From Rhizomys pruinosus (taxonomy: Eukaryota; Chordata; Mammalia; Rodentia; Spalacidae): a DNA stretch of 64,000 bases. Position numbers and translations under genes: made by a program. This document shows, piece after piece, positions 44,040-55,645 of this stretch (within the stretch, counting starts at the first letter, position 1; every line of letters begins with the position of its first letter). Under the pieces are notes generated by a model. The model did no database searches. It worked only from the letters and a program-made list of their open reading frames with translations, and had not been told where the DNA came from. Where the stretch lies: the NCBI GenBank assembly GCA_009823505.1, contig VZQC01004543.1, positions 2,615,879 to 2,679,878 on the forward strand, read 5' to 3'.

Positions 44040-44680
44040 TGAGTTTAAACAATACCAAAATGAAAGTGAAAAGTAAAAGAGAATTGAGCTCTTTCTTACC
44101 CAAAAGACACAGCCAGCCTAGCAAGATGTCTTTAGTCTTTCTGGTAAGAGAGAGCTTCCTGGCCCCCCTCCAAAGGTATATTGGCAGCAGGTTAATGAGT
44201 ATCCCTAGCAGTGGCAGCTAAAGGGAGTTTGGCGGGTTGGGATGGGGACGAACCTTCATTGTCCTTGTGAAAGTCAGGGATACAGGGCAGGGCCAACTTC
44301 ACCTCAGTGTTCCTGTGGCAGGCTGAGTTATGTTCATGCAGAACATCCTCCACTGAGGAGCTGTTAAGGCTTGCAGTTATGGCAAGGAGGGGCAATGCAA
44401 ATGGCCTCCAGCCAAATGAACCCAAGTCCCGGGATTTCATTTTAAGTCCACGGGTCTGGAGGAGTGGGGCAGCCATCCATGACTCCCGAACGTGGGGAGG
44501 AATGTTATCCATGAGGGCAGGAAATGGTAAAGGAGGAAGGGGGTTGTGGGGGGACGGGTAGTGGGGGCCTGGTGCTCACCCTAGTGCACGGCTGAAAGAA
44601 CAAAGAACACAAAAGTGGGCTACTCACCAATCAAGGAAGGGGGTTCCTCGCCAGCATCAGGGGGCTGAAAAACCACATTG
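44040..44680 (-). pseudogene. ERV leader/internal remnant next to the class II LTR
   Basis: Minus-strand sequence downstream of the primer site of the LTR at 44690-45024. A 106-codon frame (44512-44192) begins MDNIPPHVRESWMAAPLLQ; it resembles no retroviral protein I recognise. No second LTR follows. Confidence 0.4.
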
Positions 44681-44687
44681 CTCGCCA
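44674..44687 (-). promoter_or_regulatory. primer-binding site, lysine-tRNA type, diverged
   Basis: In minus sense TGGCGAGCAATGTGG follows the LTR end after two bases. It resembles the lysine-1,2 primer site used by many class II ERVs, with a few mismatches. Confidence 0.55.
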
Positions 44688-44689
44688 GA

Positions 44690-45024
44690 TGGGGTCAATC
44701 CCCCAGGCCTGCTAGGGAATTCATGGTCTGACCATGACTGAAAGGAGATGAAAGGCACAGAGTCAAGACACAGACCCTGGGAATCTGGGGTATGCAGGCA
44801 GTGGGCGAGCTGCCACAGATTTGTTTATTGGTGGCAAGGTTAGGGTTTATATACTGTTCACATTCTGCTTGCCTCTTAGTGCTGTAGTCATGTTGACTTG
44901 TGATTGGCCCAGGCAGGTCTGCAACTCGCTGCATGTATGGTCTCGCCTGCCAGGCAGGTTAAATTGATGAGGGACAAGCTCTGCACAGGTGCACTGCGTA
45001 TTTCTCAGCATACTGGCTACTACA
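44690..45024 (-). mobile_element. class II (ERV-K-type) LTR
   Basis: In minus sense begins TGTAGTAGCC (45024) and ends GACCCCA (44690). Contains CCAATCAC (CCAAT box), GTATATAAACC (TATA) and CAATAAACAAATC (polyadenylation signal). The following lysine-like primer site supports the class assignment. Confidence 0.75.
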
Positions 45025-45026
45025 GT

Positions 45027-45405
45027 GCTGGATAGCTTTAGTGTCAACTTGACACATCTGGGTTGAGGAAGCCTCAATTGGGGAATTGGCTTCATTGGAG
45101 TAGACTGTGGCCACCTCTGTGGAGTATTGTCTTAATTGTTGAGTTATTTCCACTAGGCAGATTGTTATGTACAGTATAAAAAGGCAGGCTGGAGGCATGG
45201 GCCATGGAAGCAAGCCAGTAAGTAGCATTGATTCATGGTCTGTGCTTCAGCTCCTGCCTCCAAATTCCTTCCCTGAGTTCCTACCTTGCGCTCCCTCAGT
45301 GATGAACTGTAACCCTGGAGATGTGAGAGAAATAACCCCTTTCCTCCTCAATTTGGTAGTGTTCATTGCATTTTGTCACACTCGAAGCTCTCGTGTTTCC
45401 TGCAG
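45027..45405 (+). mobile_element. ERV-L-type LTR
   Basis: Plus-strand LTR-like sequence with GTGTCAACTTGACACATCTGG near the start, AGTATAAAAAGGC (TATA) at about 45174 and AAATAACCCCTTTCC near the end. Similar in layout to the ERV-L LTRs at 956 and 5693. Ends are not sharply defined. Confidence 0.6.
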
Positions 45406-45654
45406 AGCCTCTCCTTAGACCAGAAGTACCTGCAGCGTACTGGCACTGGTGTGCATATTTTTGTCTTTTTATGCCTTATCCTCCATCCTTACATGCCATT
45501 GTCCCAATTCTGTATGATTCCAGTTGGTGGTTGTTGAACCTCAATTGGCTTGTAACTCTGTGAGTTCCCTCATTTGGTCCCTTGGTTCTTATGAGTCAGG
45601 ATTCCTCTCTGTCCAACATCTTTTTTGTCTCACTAAAGAATAAAATCTTCTCTA

Positions 45655-45770
45655 ATTGGGGCTAAATAGATGTCTTGGTGGTTAACAGCACTGTCTGCTC
45701 ATGTAGACCATCCAGATTTGATTGAAAGTACCCACATGTTGGCTAACTAAAATCCATTCCTACCTACAGT
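45655..45770 (+). mobile_element. B2-type SINE, old, truncated
   Basis: GGGGCTAAATAGATGTCTTGG and TTAACAGCACTGTCTGCTC mark the tRNA-like head; the 3' half is lost. Confidence 0.65.
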
Positions 45771-46818
45771 TCCTGGTTTATCATACTTTAACATAAACAG
45801 AACATGGAACATGTGGCTACTGTGGCTGTAGGCTCTAGTGCAAAATATATTACTATGCTTATCCTAAACAGATATAGTATTAAATCCACTCTTAATGACT
45901 TATCCTCGTACTATAGATTATTTACCTTAGTGTATTCCTCAACGTTCATCAGAGAAGCTACTTTGATAGTAGACACCTATTTACACAGGACCTCAAAACT
46001 GATAAAGAAGAAGAGAATGGTAGACTGGAGAATAGGACACCTATTGAATCCCCTCTCCTTCCAAGAATCAGAAATCTTTGTGGAAGGTGGGTCAATGTAA
46101 TGTGTGTAAGAAAGGTGGTGAAATACTACAAGGAATCAATACTGACTGCATACCATTGTAGGCAAATCCAATTTGAGTGTAGGTATGCATGTGCTAGTAT
46201 TTCCAGCCAGCACCTCCCAGAGGCACAAGTGAAAGTCTTGACACTTCACTGGCCCATGTATTGGGATGTAATGGTGGAAAGGTCTCAGATTATATCCTGG
46301 AAGGTGAGGTCACAAGACCTATAAAATCCATTCATTTTGAATAAAGTCTCTCTCTGTATTTGGATTCAAACCTGGCAGAGCTATTCATGAAAGGTTCACT
46401 GCTTTAAAATGATCTAGTGATCTGACTTGTCTGGTTGAAGTCTGCTTTCCAGCTGACCTTAGTTTTTAATAATTCTTCTTATCATATTAATTCTTATTTT
46501 TCTGGCCTGCTTGACTTTTGTTTTTCTAACAGTTAGGGTACCTACTTCTGCCTCAAGGAGTGGAACTGACACTTTTGCTTTTTCTATAAATGAGTGCTTT
46601 GTGAGAAATACTGTCACTGTCTACACAACTTAAAAGTATGATACAGTAGTAATTAAGACCTCTAGAGAAACTGTCACACAGAGATTGCCCAAGTAAAGAA
46701 AGGAATTTTGATTTCATGGTCAGGTTTAAACTAAAAAGAGGATTGTAGGGCAAAGTGAAACGAAGTCCAGTAAAACAGTGGATTCTAGTGATCAGACTTA
46801 AAGATTAATAGCCCTTAG
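45771..46818. other. no gene; interspersed-repeat-like sequence
   Basis: 45840-46330 recalls the element at 35460-36320 (AACGTTCATCAGAGAAGC, GTAGACACCTATTTACACAG). Frames of 98 and 74 codons here (45804-46100, 46100-46324) are not credible genes. Confidence 0.4.
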
Positions 46819-46832
46819 AAAATCACCTTAGC

Positions 46833-46986
46833 GGCTGGGTGTGGTGGCGCACACCTTTAGTCCTAGCACTCGGGAAGCAGAGGCAGGTGGATCTTTGTGA
46901 GTTCAAGGCCAGCCTGGTCTACAGAGTGAGTTCCAGGACAGTGGGGGTTACAGGGAGACCCTGTCTCAAAAAGACAAAAAAAAAAA
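46833..46986 (+). mobile_element. B1 SINE
   Basis: Plus-strand B1 (GGCTGGGTGTGGTGGCGCAC) with poly(A). Perfect 14-bp target duplication AAAATCACCTTAGC at 46819-46832 and 46987-47000. Confidence 0.97.
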
Positions 46987-47000
46987 AAAATCACCTTAGC

Positions 47001-48655
47001 AGAAAATGTTAAAAACAGAAACTGATGAAAACAATGACCATAATAAACACAAGATATGAATCAAAGCTACATCAGCTACAAAATGACTTACAGGTCTAGT
47101 GAACAAGGTACTAAAGTGAGAAAAATAAAGTTCTCTATTGTTAAAATTTAAAGCTCATTTTTTACACTGTCCAGCGCTATGTAACCACAAGGCATAAAGA
47201 ATGGAATCCTCAGAGTTAAAAGTTAATATTAACTTCACTTTGCTCTAAAACTGTTAAATTGGTTAGCTGAATGGCTGTACTATTATTGCTTCACTTGATG
47301 TCTCAACTAAATGATTGTACCATTATCGATTATTTTACTGTTTTTGATGTTAAGAATAGTCTCAGGTGTGAATTTTATGAAAAATATTTATGGGGAAGTT
47401 GGGTTATTTTTTTCATCATTAGCTTAGACTTGCATAACATGTATTAGTTTTAGGGCATATGAAAATAAACATTGGGACCTAAGGAGCGGAGAAGAAAAGA
47501 GAGAAGAAAATAAATCAGCAGAGTGGCACACCTGAAAGGCCCTCTGCACAGGATCAGAGAAGACAAATTCTCTCTGATCCTCAGGTCAAGAAATCGGCAG
47601 AGTGAAGAACCCAAGAAGACCTCTGCACAGGAGCAGGGAAGATAGATGCCCCTCAGGTCACAAAAAAGAAAGAGATTCCTGTGTCTTATTTGATTAATTT
47701 ATTTGCCACCTTTCTGACCACCCACTTCAGGAACTGAACCTGCTGGAGCTGGACTCCAGCCATACCATATCAGGTTCTCCTGTGTTGTTCTTCTCATGCA
47801 GGTGCTTTGTGTGTGGCCTGGCCCAGCATGGAAATAAACAGGCCATACTGAAAATGGCACCTGAACTTTGGGCTGGAAAACAATCTGGGATAATTTCTGT
47901 ATGCAAAACTTAAAATCCTGTCTCTTTGCTATCAAACTCTTCCACTCTTCTTGGTTGCCTGCTTGGTTGGACAAATGGGAGTCCAACCTGAGTATATGTG
48001 CAAGCCATGGACGTCAACTATTTTCTGCCCCGTTGGGTCTGGGGAGTCATCAGCTCCCCAGACACAAGTTTACCCATAAAGCAAGCAGTGTGCCTGGGAA
48101 TCTGTGAAAAAATAAAAAAAGGTTTCTTAGTCTCAGGAATGACCATCCCATTGCCTCCTGCTGTGAAAAAAAAATGGTTCCTCAACTTGGCCAGCTTACC
48201 TTCAGCCTAATTCTTCATATGCAAATCCCCTCCAGGCTCATTCTGGACCTCAGCTCAGAGGCCAGATCCTAGGCTTCTTTAATGCAAATTTAAAGCTTTT
48301 TACATTGGAGACACCCTCTTGAAAGTTAGAAAATTAGTATTAGAACCTACTCTAACATGTCCTTACCTTTTTCAGTCTGTCTTGGTCTTCATTCTACAAA
48401 CATTTTTATCTTTGCTTCAAGTGTTTCTAGATGGGACTGTGATGTGCTCTTGGCTTTTCTGCATTCCTTAGGTAACTCTGTAAATTCTTTATCTAACCTG
48501 ATCCTTTTTGAATCCACACGTGTTTTTGAATCCCAAGATAAGGGTCTTCACCAGCTCTTCAACAGGATTGTAGAAGAACGTTTTCCCAATTTAAGAAATA
48601 TATGTGCATACAAATACAAGAAGCACACGGAACACTAAATGTAAAAAACCAGAAA
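47001..48655. other. no gene recognised
   Basis: Contains an imperfect tandem duplication of about 78 bp at 47516-47665 (GCAGAGTG...CCTCTGCACAGGA repeated). Frames of 95 codons (47986-47699 minus) and 93 codons (48357-48638) have no family resemblance. Possibly an unassigned LTR element. Confidence 0.4.
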
Positions 48656-49381
48656 AGAAATTCCCCACACTATATCATAGTACAAACATTTCATGTCCGA
48701 AACAAATAGATAATACAGAAACCTGTGAAAGAAAAACAAGTCACATATAAAGAAAAACCTATCAGAATTACAGCTGATTTTTCAATGCAAATGATGTAAG
48801 CCAGAAGAACTTGGACGAAAGTATTTCCAATTTTAAATAACTATAGATGCCAACCAAAAATACATTATCCAGCCAAAATGTCCATTACAATTGAAGGAAA
48901 CAGGAAATTTTTTCATGACATAAATAGGCTGACAGAATTCTTGTCCAAAAAGCCAGCCCTTCAGAGAACACTTGAAGCAATACAAAGAATGGAAGGTAAG
49001 AACAACTATACACAAGCAACAACAGAAAATACTTAATGAATGTACTACTGTGGAAATACAAACTGAGAACAAGAATGCACCAGAAAGCATAATAATGGGA
49101 AACAATACACATCTCTCAATAATAACTTTAAATATCAATGGACTGAACTCTCCAATCAAGAGGCGTGGACTAGTAGAATGGATTAAGAATCAAAATGTGG
49201 GGCTGGAGAGATGGGTCAGCAGTTAAGAGCACCAACTGCTCTTGCAGAGGACCCGGGTTCAGTTCCCAGCACCCACATGGCAGCTAAGAACCATTTTTAA
49301 CTCCAGATCCAGGGAAATCCAATGCCCTCTTGTGACCACTGTGGCATTGCACGACACAGGTGCACCAACCTACAGTATACT

Positions 49382-49428
<47 letters not shown>

Positions 49429-49860
49429 GAAACAACATGCATCTTTCTGTTCTCTGCAATAAACCAATCTCCCATTCAAGGATAGGCATTATCTTAAGAT
49501 GAAAGAATGGGAAAAATATTCTAAGAAAATGGCACTAAGAAAGAAGCAGTAATTGCTATTCTAATATCAGATAAACTGGACTTCAAACTAAAACTATTCA
49601 GAAGAGATGAAGAGAGTCACTTCAATCTTATCAAACGAACAACTAACTCTGGTGCACTGAACTTAATAAACATAATTCTACAGGACTTCAAGACACAGAT
49701 TAATCCCCATACACTAGTAGTAGGGGACTTCAATACCCCATTGTGTCCCTTAAGTCAACCAAAGAAGAAACAAAGAGACATCTGAACTGAACAATACCAT
49801 ACACTAAATGGACCTAACATACACCTACCCATTTTCCCAGGATTATCATACAGGTTAAAA
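48656..49860 (+). mobile_element. old L1 fragment (ORF1 end and start of ORF2 endonuclease)
   Basis: LSIITLNINGLNSPIKRRGL (about 49110-49170) is the start of the L1 endonuclease domain; FKTQINPHTLVVGDFNTPL (about 49687-49745) carries its later GDFN motif. Frames are broken and a B2 interrupts at 49199. Upstream, 48656-49060 reads as decayed ORF1/spacer. Confidence 0.75.
49199..49433 (+). mobile_element. B2-type SINE ending in a (CA)n tract
   Basis: Full tRNA-like head (GGGCTGGAGAGATGGGTCAGC) at 49199; the tail has expanded to about 21 CA repeats (49383-49425). Sits inside the old L1. Confidence 0.95.
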
Positions 49861-49922
49861 TCTATCTGGTCAATCCAGATACCCAGATTTCTGACACTGC
49901 AAGTTCATCCAGTAAAGTCTAA

Positions 49923-50346
49923 TCAGTCTATCATTTTAAAACACTTATTTCCATTCTCCTCATAGGCCTCCTTTGTGCTCTGTGCTAATTTTTCTTCCAT
50001 CCTCATGACCTTCATCTTCTTGAGAAATAATTGTGGCACCATGACCTTCATCTTCTTGAAAAATAATTGTGGCACCATGACCTTCATCTTCTTGAGAAAT
50101 AATTGTGTCACCATGTATGGTGGACATAGATAGTTTAGCCAGTGAAACTCACAGGAAAGGAGTTTCTGGTGGGTAAGACACTTGCAGCTCTCTGAAGATG
50201 TTCCTGTATCTGGGAATCTGCTCTGCCTCTGCAATCTCTCCTCTCCACATTCTCAGCCATCTCTTGTCTCTGCTTATGGCATTTCTCCGCAGCTCCTCAG
50301 CTGCCACTGCTCTGGTCTTGACACTGTTCTCATTGCTGCCTGACAT
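49923..50346 (-). pseudogene. unrecognised ORF pair with 36-bp repeats
   Basis: A minus-strand frame starts at 50346 (MSGSNENSVKTRAVAAEELR..., 65 codons to 50149); a second frame, 50234-49923, overlaps it and contains three 12-residue repeats (MVPQLFFKKMKV type). The first is basic, charged and helix-prone. Upstream sequence to about 50470 is conserved with 27880-28240, where the frame has stops. This could be a decayed exon of a duplicated rodent gene. I do not recognise the family, and the conservation may simply reflect recent duplication. Confidence 0.35.
50004..50111. repeat. 36-bp tandem repeat, three copies
   Basis: Units start at 50004, 50040 and 50076 (CATGACCTTCATCTTCTTGA), nearly identical. 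36 is a multiple of three, so the repeat keeps the minus-strand frame. Not present in the inverted duplicate at 27880-28240. Confidence 0.95.
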
Positions 50347-50510
50347 GCGAGGGTCTTGTCCACTATCTATGGAAGCAGCTGTTCTACCTCCATCCTATTC
50401 ATGAAAAGACCACACTCTGCAGTTCATGGAGAGATACATTCCTACAGAGCCAGCTAGAGACCAGCATGGAATCATGGGATCTAAGAGACCACTCTCCAAG
50501 CAAGAACTCT

Positions 50511-50531
50511 AACTCTCTCTCTCTCTCTCTC
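50511..50531. repeat. (CT)n microsatellite
   Basis: About ten CT dinucleotides. Confidence 0.9.
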
Positions 50532-50571
50532 ATAAAAATTCCCACAAAAATTAAATTAAAGACCAAATAAC

Positions 50572-50815
50572 TTTTTTTTTATTATTATTTATCTTTGTAT
50601 GTGTATGAATGTACTGTCTGCATGCAGGTCTGTGCACCTGTGTCGTGCAATGCCGCGGAGGTCAGAAGAGGGTCTCGGATTCCCCTGGAACTGGAGTTCT
50701 CCTGGAATTGGAGTTACAGACGGTTCTTAGCCGCCATGTGGGTGCTGGGGATCGAACCCGGGTCCTCTGCAAGAGCGTCGGTGCTCTTAACCGCTAGGCT
50801 ATCTCTCCAGTCCCC
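50572..50815 (-). mobile_element. B2-type SINE
   Basis: Little-diverged minus-strand copy with the duplicated AACTGGAGTT middle; head at 50815. Confidence 0.95.
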
Positions 50816-51342
50816 AAAGACCAAATAACTTAAGGCAGAAGCAGTGGTCATTCCGGAGACATATTCGTTGGGAATTGCTGGAGATCCGTGATGTATGGTC
50901 AAAGAGAAAAGCTGCCTGAATCAACCACAAGAGAAGGTCACATGGTCAAAAAGGAGCATGCCTTTCTAGTATTTCTAAATTCACCAGGTAAGACTTGGAT
51001 ACACATGCCTGTTCCTTATAGGAACAATTGGCATGGGAAATATACCCATCTCATTTTGGCATAAGTACCAAAGAGAAATAAGGTACAGCATATGATTTTA
51101 AATAATAATTTTGTAGTTAAGTAGCAAGATCAGGTGTTTTTGTTTTCCTTCCCATATTTTGCTGAGGACTGTGCTATGAGGTTAACAGTAGTCTGGTTTA
51201 GATTTCTCTTAGCCCATTGTAGAGAAGGCACTCCAGGATTATTCCTCATGTCTTCTTTCACTGCTACAGGATACATTAACTGTAACTGCATCAAGTTCTT
51301 CTGAAATAGATGGTGTTGGCTTTTACAAATGTTTATAGGGTG

Positions 51343-51560
51343 TTGAGAGATGGCTCCAGGGGTAAGAGCACTGGTGGCTCTGAAGTGGACCCAGGATTCA
51401 TCCCCAGCACCTGCATGCATCCAGCAACCATGCATGACTCCAGTTCCAGGAGATCCTATGCCCCCTTCTGACCACTATGAACTTTGCACAACATGAGGTC
51501 TTTTACATATAAGCAGGCAAAACCCTCTGACACCTAAAATAAAAGTAACAAATAAAATAC
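51343..51560 (+). mobile_element. B2-type SINE, old
   Basis: Orthologous position to 16345-16555: GTTGAGAGATGGCTCC, then CCTATGCCCCCTTCTGACC. Confidence 0.75.
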
Positions 51561-51689
51561 TAAAGATAGTTTCTGTTCCTAGGGAATTTCAAGGAGTGTG
51601 CTGTAGCAATATTTATCACCCATCTTACAAATGTCCCACTTCCTGCCCTCTCCCACACCATCTAACTTTATGTCACCTTTCTCTTTCCT

Positions 51690-51816
51690 TTATTCTGTCA
51701 TTTTGAGACAGGGTCTCCCTGTAGCCCCATCTGGCCTGGAACTCACTATGTAGATTAGGGTGGCCTTTAACTCACAAGAGATCTGCCTATCTCTGCCTCC
51801 CAAGTGCTGCAAATAA

Positions 51817-51851
<35 letters not shown>
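51690..51851 (-). mobile_element. B1 SINE ending at a (GT)n tract
   Basis: Reverse-oriented B1 (TTTTGAGACAGGGTCTCCC) whose outer edge runs into about 15 GT repeats (51822-51850). Confidence 0.9.
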
Positions 51852-51853
<2 letters not shown>

Positions 51854-53107
51854 ACTATAATAGGCTCCTTTTTCTTTTAAACATAGTGAGCACATTCAGT
51901 GCTGCCCTCATAGATTGGAACATGTGAGGATGCCCTGAATTGTGAACAACCAACAAATGATCACATTTTACATAATAATTAGTTATTTGAGAAACTCACA
52001 CTGAATTTTGACCACGCAAACACCCTCATCACTATTTCCCAGGTCTGCCCCCATCCATACTGACATAACCATGGGTCCTCTTTATTTTTTAATTCACATT
52101 GTCCAATTTGATGAAATATACTCTTAGCTCTATGGAAATCCAGTGGACAATGGTAGATGTTTACCTTGCCAGACTCTTAAAGAAGACCGACATGTCCTCT
52201 CCCAGAAGATGTCAGTGGACAATGGCTCATCCTCTAGACTTGGAACTGTTGGTGTACCTCTCCTCTCAGGTTTTCTGATTGAACATGAGCAGATCTGTGT
52301 GTTCATATGTGCACCTACCTTGTGGGACCTAGAAAATACTGTTTACTTCTCCACCACCTCTGCTGATCACAGTGTTTTGCCCTATCTTCTACAATCATTC
52401 CTGATTCCTGTAAGGAGCAGGTGTGATACTGGTTTTCTATAAAAGACTGAGAATTCCCCAGTCTTTCATCTGTGCATCTTGATCAGTTCTGTGTCTCTCT
52501 GTTAATCGCCACCTACTATCAAAGTATCTTCTTAGATGATGGTTGAGAAACACACTAAAGTATATAGTCTATATGTATACAGATAAGCCATTGAGTGTCG
52601 ACTTAATACTATGTCCATTTAGGAAAGGAATAGTAACATATTTTCCACTAGAGCCTACAACAAGAGTTGGCACATGTTCTCTGTTCTGATTATTGTATCA
52701 AGTATTGTTAATAACTTGTAGGCCTTGTATCTGATCAGAAAGTGGTTGGCTATTTCTGAATTCTAATCCACCATTGTTACAGTAGGTGGGTCCTGCCAAA
52801 CAGCCATTACTCCAGTTCACAGGGTTCAGAGAGGTAACACCAAAGATTACATTTCTCCTCCTGTAGCATGCTTAGCACTTTCTAGCACCATGAAACATTC
52901 CTAGGAAATACACAGCTTCCTAGTGAGGGAAGATAAAATAGTGGTTTATGGGATAAATGAGAATCATGGAACAAGATATATTTGGTTGTGAATAGGGATG
53001 GAGTTCAATGCCTAGTATGGCACATGGGGTGGATAAATAGCACTAAGTATATTTTGAAAAGTAATATGGACACAGTCTTTTGTAGAAACTTCCATACATA
53101 TTTCTAT

Positions 53108-53352
53108 ATAAAAAATAATCTAGCAGTTAAAAGCACCGACTGCTCTTGCAGAGGACCGGGGTTCGATTCCCAGCACTGACATGGCGTCTGAGAACCATCT
53201 GTAACTCCAATTCCAAGAGAAGTCCAGTTCCAGAGGAATCCAAGACCCTCTTCTGACCTGCACAGCATTGCACGACACGGGTGCACAAAGCTACATGCAG
53301 ACAGTACCGTCATACACATACAAAAAAATAAATAAAAGAAAAAAAAAAAAGA
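53108..53352 (+). mobile_element. B2-type SINE, head slightly truncated
   Basis: Starts within the tRNA-like head (AGCAGTTAAAAGCACCGAC), B box GGTTCGATTCCC, ends in an A-rich tail. Confidence 0.92.
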
Positions 53353-53629
53353 AAAAGAATTGAAATTCACTGTCCTTTAATGAGGTTGAGCTCCCATAGC
53401 ACACAACACAGCCTATCCAATGAAAAGCCCACTGTCAGGAATGGGTTCTTAAGTGATAAATTTGCTATCCCAAAAATTGTAGAATATTGTCACTGCTCAT
53501 AGTTATCCTCCAGAACTCAATGGTATTATGGAATTTCTTTACAGACAGAGTACTTGAGACATAGATGACAAAGTTCTCAAGCAAGTACTGGCCCAGAAGT
53601 AGGTGGCCTAAATAGCAACAACCATATTT

Positions 53630-54366
53630 TTTTTTCTTTTTCTTTTTCATGTTTGATTCTGTTTTCTTTATATATATATATATAGATATAATATATATTT
53701 TTTTTTTTTTTTTTTAAACCAATCTAGACCCATGTTCCCGCCCATCTCCCCCACCCCACCAGAGCTCATGCATTCTGCCAAATATGCTTTTCATCTCTTT
53801 CTCAGTCTTTCTCAATATTCTCCATGAGGAAGTTGACTGTTTTGAGCAGAAGTTCACTGTTTCAGTCAGTTCTTTGATGCAGTCCTTTCTGTTGTTGTTG
53901 TTGTTGTTTCCAATATGCATTACGCCCAACTGCTTTGAACAAAAGCTCAGGGGGCCCTACACAAGAAATACTTACAACTAGGTAATTGGCACTAGCATCC
54001 ACAGATGAAGGATACCATTCGTCGTTTGTTTTTCTGGGACTGTGTTACTTCACTCAGCATGATGTCCTCTAGCTCCAGCCATTTTCCTGCAAATCTCGTG
54101 ATGTCATCTTTCTTTACTGCTGCATAGATCTCCATTGTGTAGATGTACCACATTTTCTCTATCCACTCGTCAGTTGAGGGGCATTTGGGTTGGTTCTAGG
54201 TCCTTTCTATTGTGAAGAGAGCTGCAATAAACATGGCCGTGCATGTATCTCTGTGGTGGTGTTAGTCTTGAGGGTACATGCCCAGGAGTGGTATGGCTGG
54301 GTCGGGTGGCAAGTTCATTCCAAGTCTTCCAAGGGTTCTCCACACTGCTTTCCATAGTGGCTGTAT
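53630..54366 (-). mobile_element. 5'-truncated L1 insertion
   Basis: Perfect 14-bp target duplication CAACAACCATATTT at 53616-53629 and 54367-54380. Minus sense reads the region around the end of ORF2 (GCCACTATGGAAAGCAGTGT, ATGCCCCTCAACTGACGAGT), the 3'UTR with a (GTT)n run, the G-rich tract and a long A tail. Unit 1 has the uninterrupted site near 17855. Confidence 0.95.
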
Positions 54367-55434
54367 CAACAACCATATTTAAAGTGATTTTTTATTGGAA
54401 TATAATGTCCTTTTGGTTCCTTTGAAAATTTCAAAGCATGCAACTACCATGACAGGTCCCTAGATAGCCAAGATGGAGAAGATGTGTTCAGATCTTGTTT
54501 TCAAGCTACTTCTTTGATCTGCTGATTAAAAAATCAAGGATTTTATACCTTTAAATCATAGAATGAAATGGGACTGATCTGATGTGATCAGTTTAGTATG
54601 TTGCACATTTGATCATGGGAAATAGCTCCAATATACTTCAGCGTAGTTCTATCCAAGAATAAATAGTTCTTCTGTGAATTGTCATATTGATTTTTGGAAG
54701 ATGATGTGATGAAACAGCCATTACACCTAAGGCTGCTGGAAAATAACAAGACAATGCAGAGAGAGAAAACAAATGCTTTCATCTACTCTCACCAGTAAAG
54801 TTTCCTCATGCAATAGATTGTCAGGTGCACAGAAGGCCATAAATGGACAAAGCGTAGAAAATAAGAGAGACCAGAGTACATGTCCCTGGATAGGATTCCT
54901 ATATTACAACTCATCCACTTATGGCTAAGGGACTATTCAGGAAAATTGGAGCAGGAAGAATGTAAGAGCAGTGATTGGTGTATGAACATAAGGAAACAGC
55001 ATCTTTGAGGTCTCAGGAAACTTGCTCATAGGAATGTGCATCAATCGTAGCAGCATGACCAAAACCCATAATGAATAAATCGGAAAAAAAACCCAGCATG
55101 AAACTGGGGAAATGGAAAGTAGGCCCAACCTTATCACAGGAAATATTGGCACCTGATTACTGGTAGGAGAGAGAACTAATCTCTTTTAGATTGACTCTAG
55201 ATACATTGACTAGACTCCAGTGGATGAACATGCACCCAGTGATATCTATGTTCAAATCTTTACTGGATAGTCCTTCAATTATATGACAGAATCCACGGAG
55301 AAGTATGGATCTGTGATGAGGTCAAAAGATGATAGTTTTATTGTATGAAATGCAAAAAAATTCAATAAATACATGCATTGAAATTAATATATATGGGAAG
55401 AAATTGGGTGATTTTTTCTTTATTATTTTTTAAT

Positions 55435-55645
55435 CTTATATGCATGAATGTATTGCCAGGATGTGTCTAACTCCACCATTTCATGAAATGCCTAGGGAGC
55501 ACTGAAGACAGTGTGGGATCCATGAGATCCATGGGAAATAAGTCCTGGATATTTGCTCCTCACCACGTCCCTGCTGGCAGTGGATCCCAGAATCTCTGCA
55601 AGAGCAATCAATTCTCTTAACCACTGAGCCATCTGCCTAGTCCCA
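55435..55645 (-). mobile_element. B2-type SINE overlapping the V1R 3' end
   Basis: Diverged minus-strand B2 whose head (GGGACTAGGCAGATGGCTCAG) starts at 55645 inside the receptor frame. The same insertion exists at 22105-22326 in unit 1. Confidence 0.8.

Larger units (their letters stand above)
51040..55434. repeat. segmental duplication, V1R unit 2, receptor 3' flank
   Basis: Counterpart of 16040-20110 in the same orientation. Its specific interruptions are the B1 at 51690, the B2 at 53108 and the L1 at 53630-54366, none of which occurs in unit 1. The open frame 52143-52442 is not conserved in unit 1 and is not a gene. Confidence 0.8.

Noticed and set aside
37075..51000. plus-strand V1R coding exon for the 5' exon at 36715-37062
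   Set aside because: Searched for ILTHL, WSSSSM and HK.QVQ-type motifs on the plus strand; none seen.
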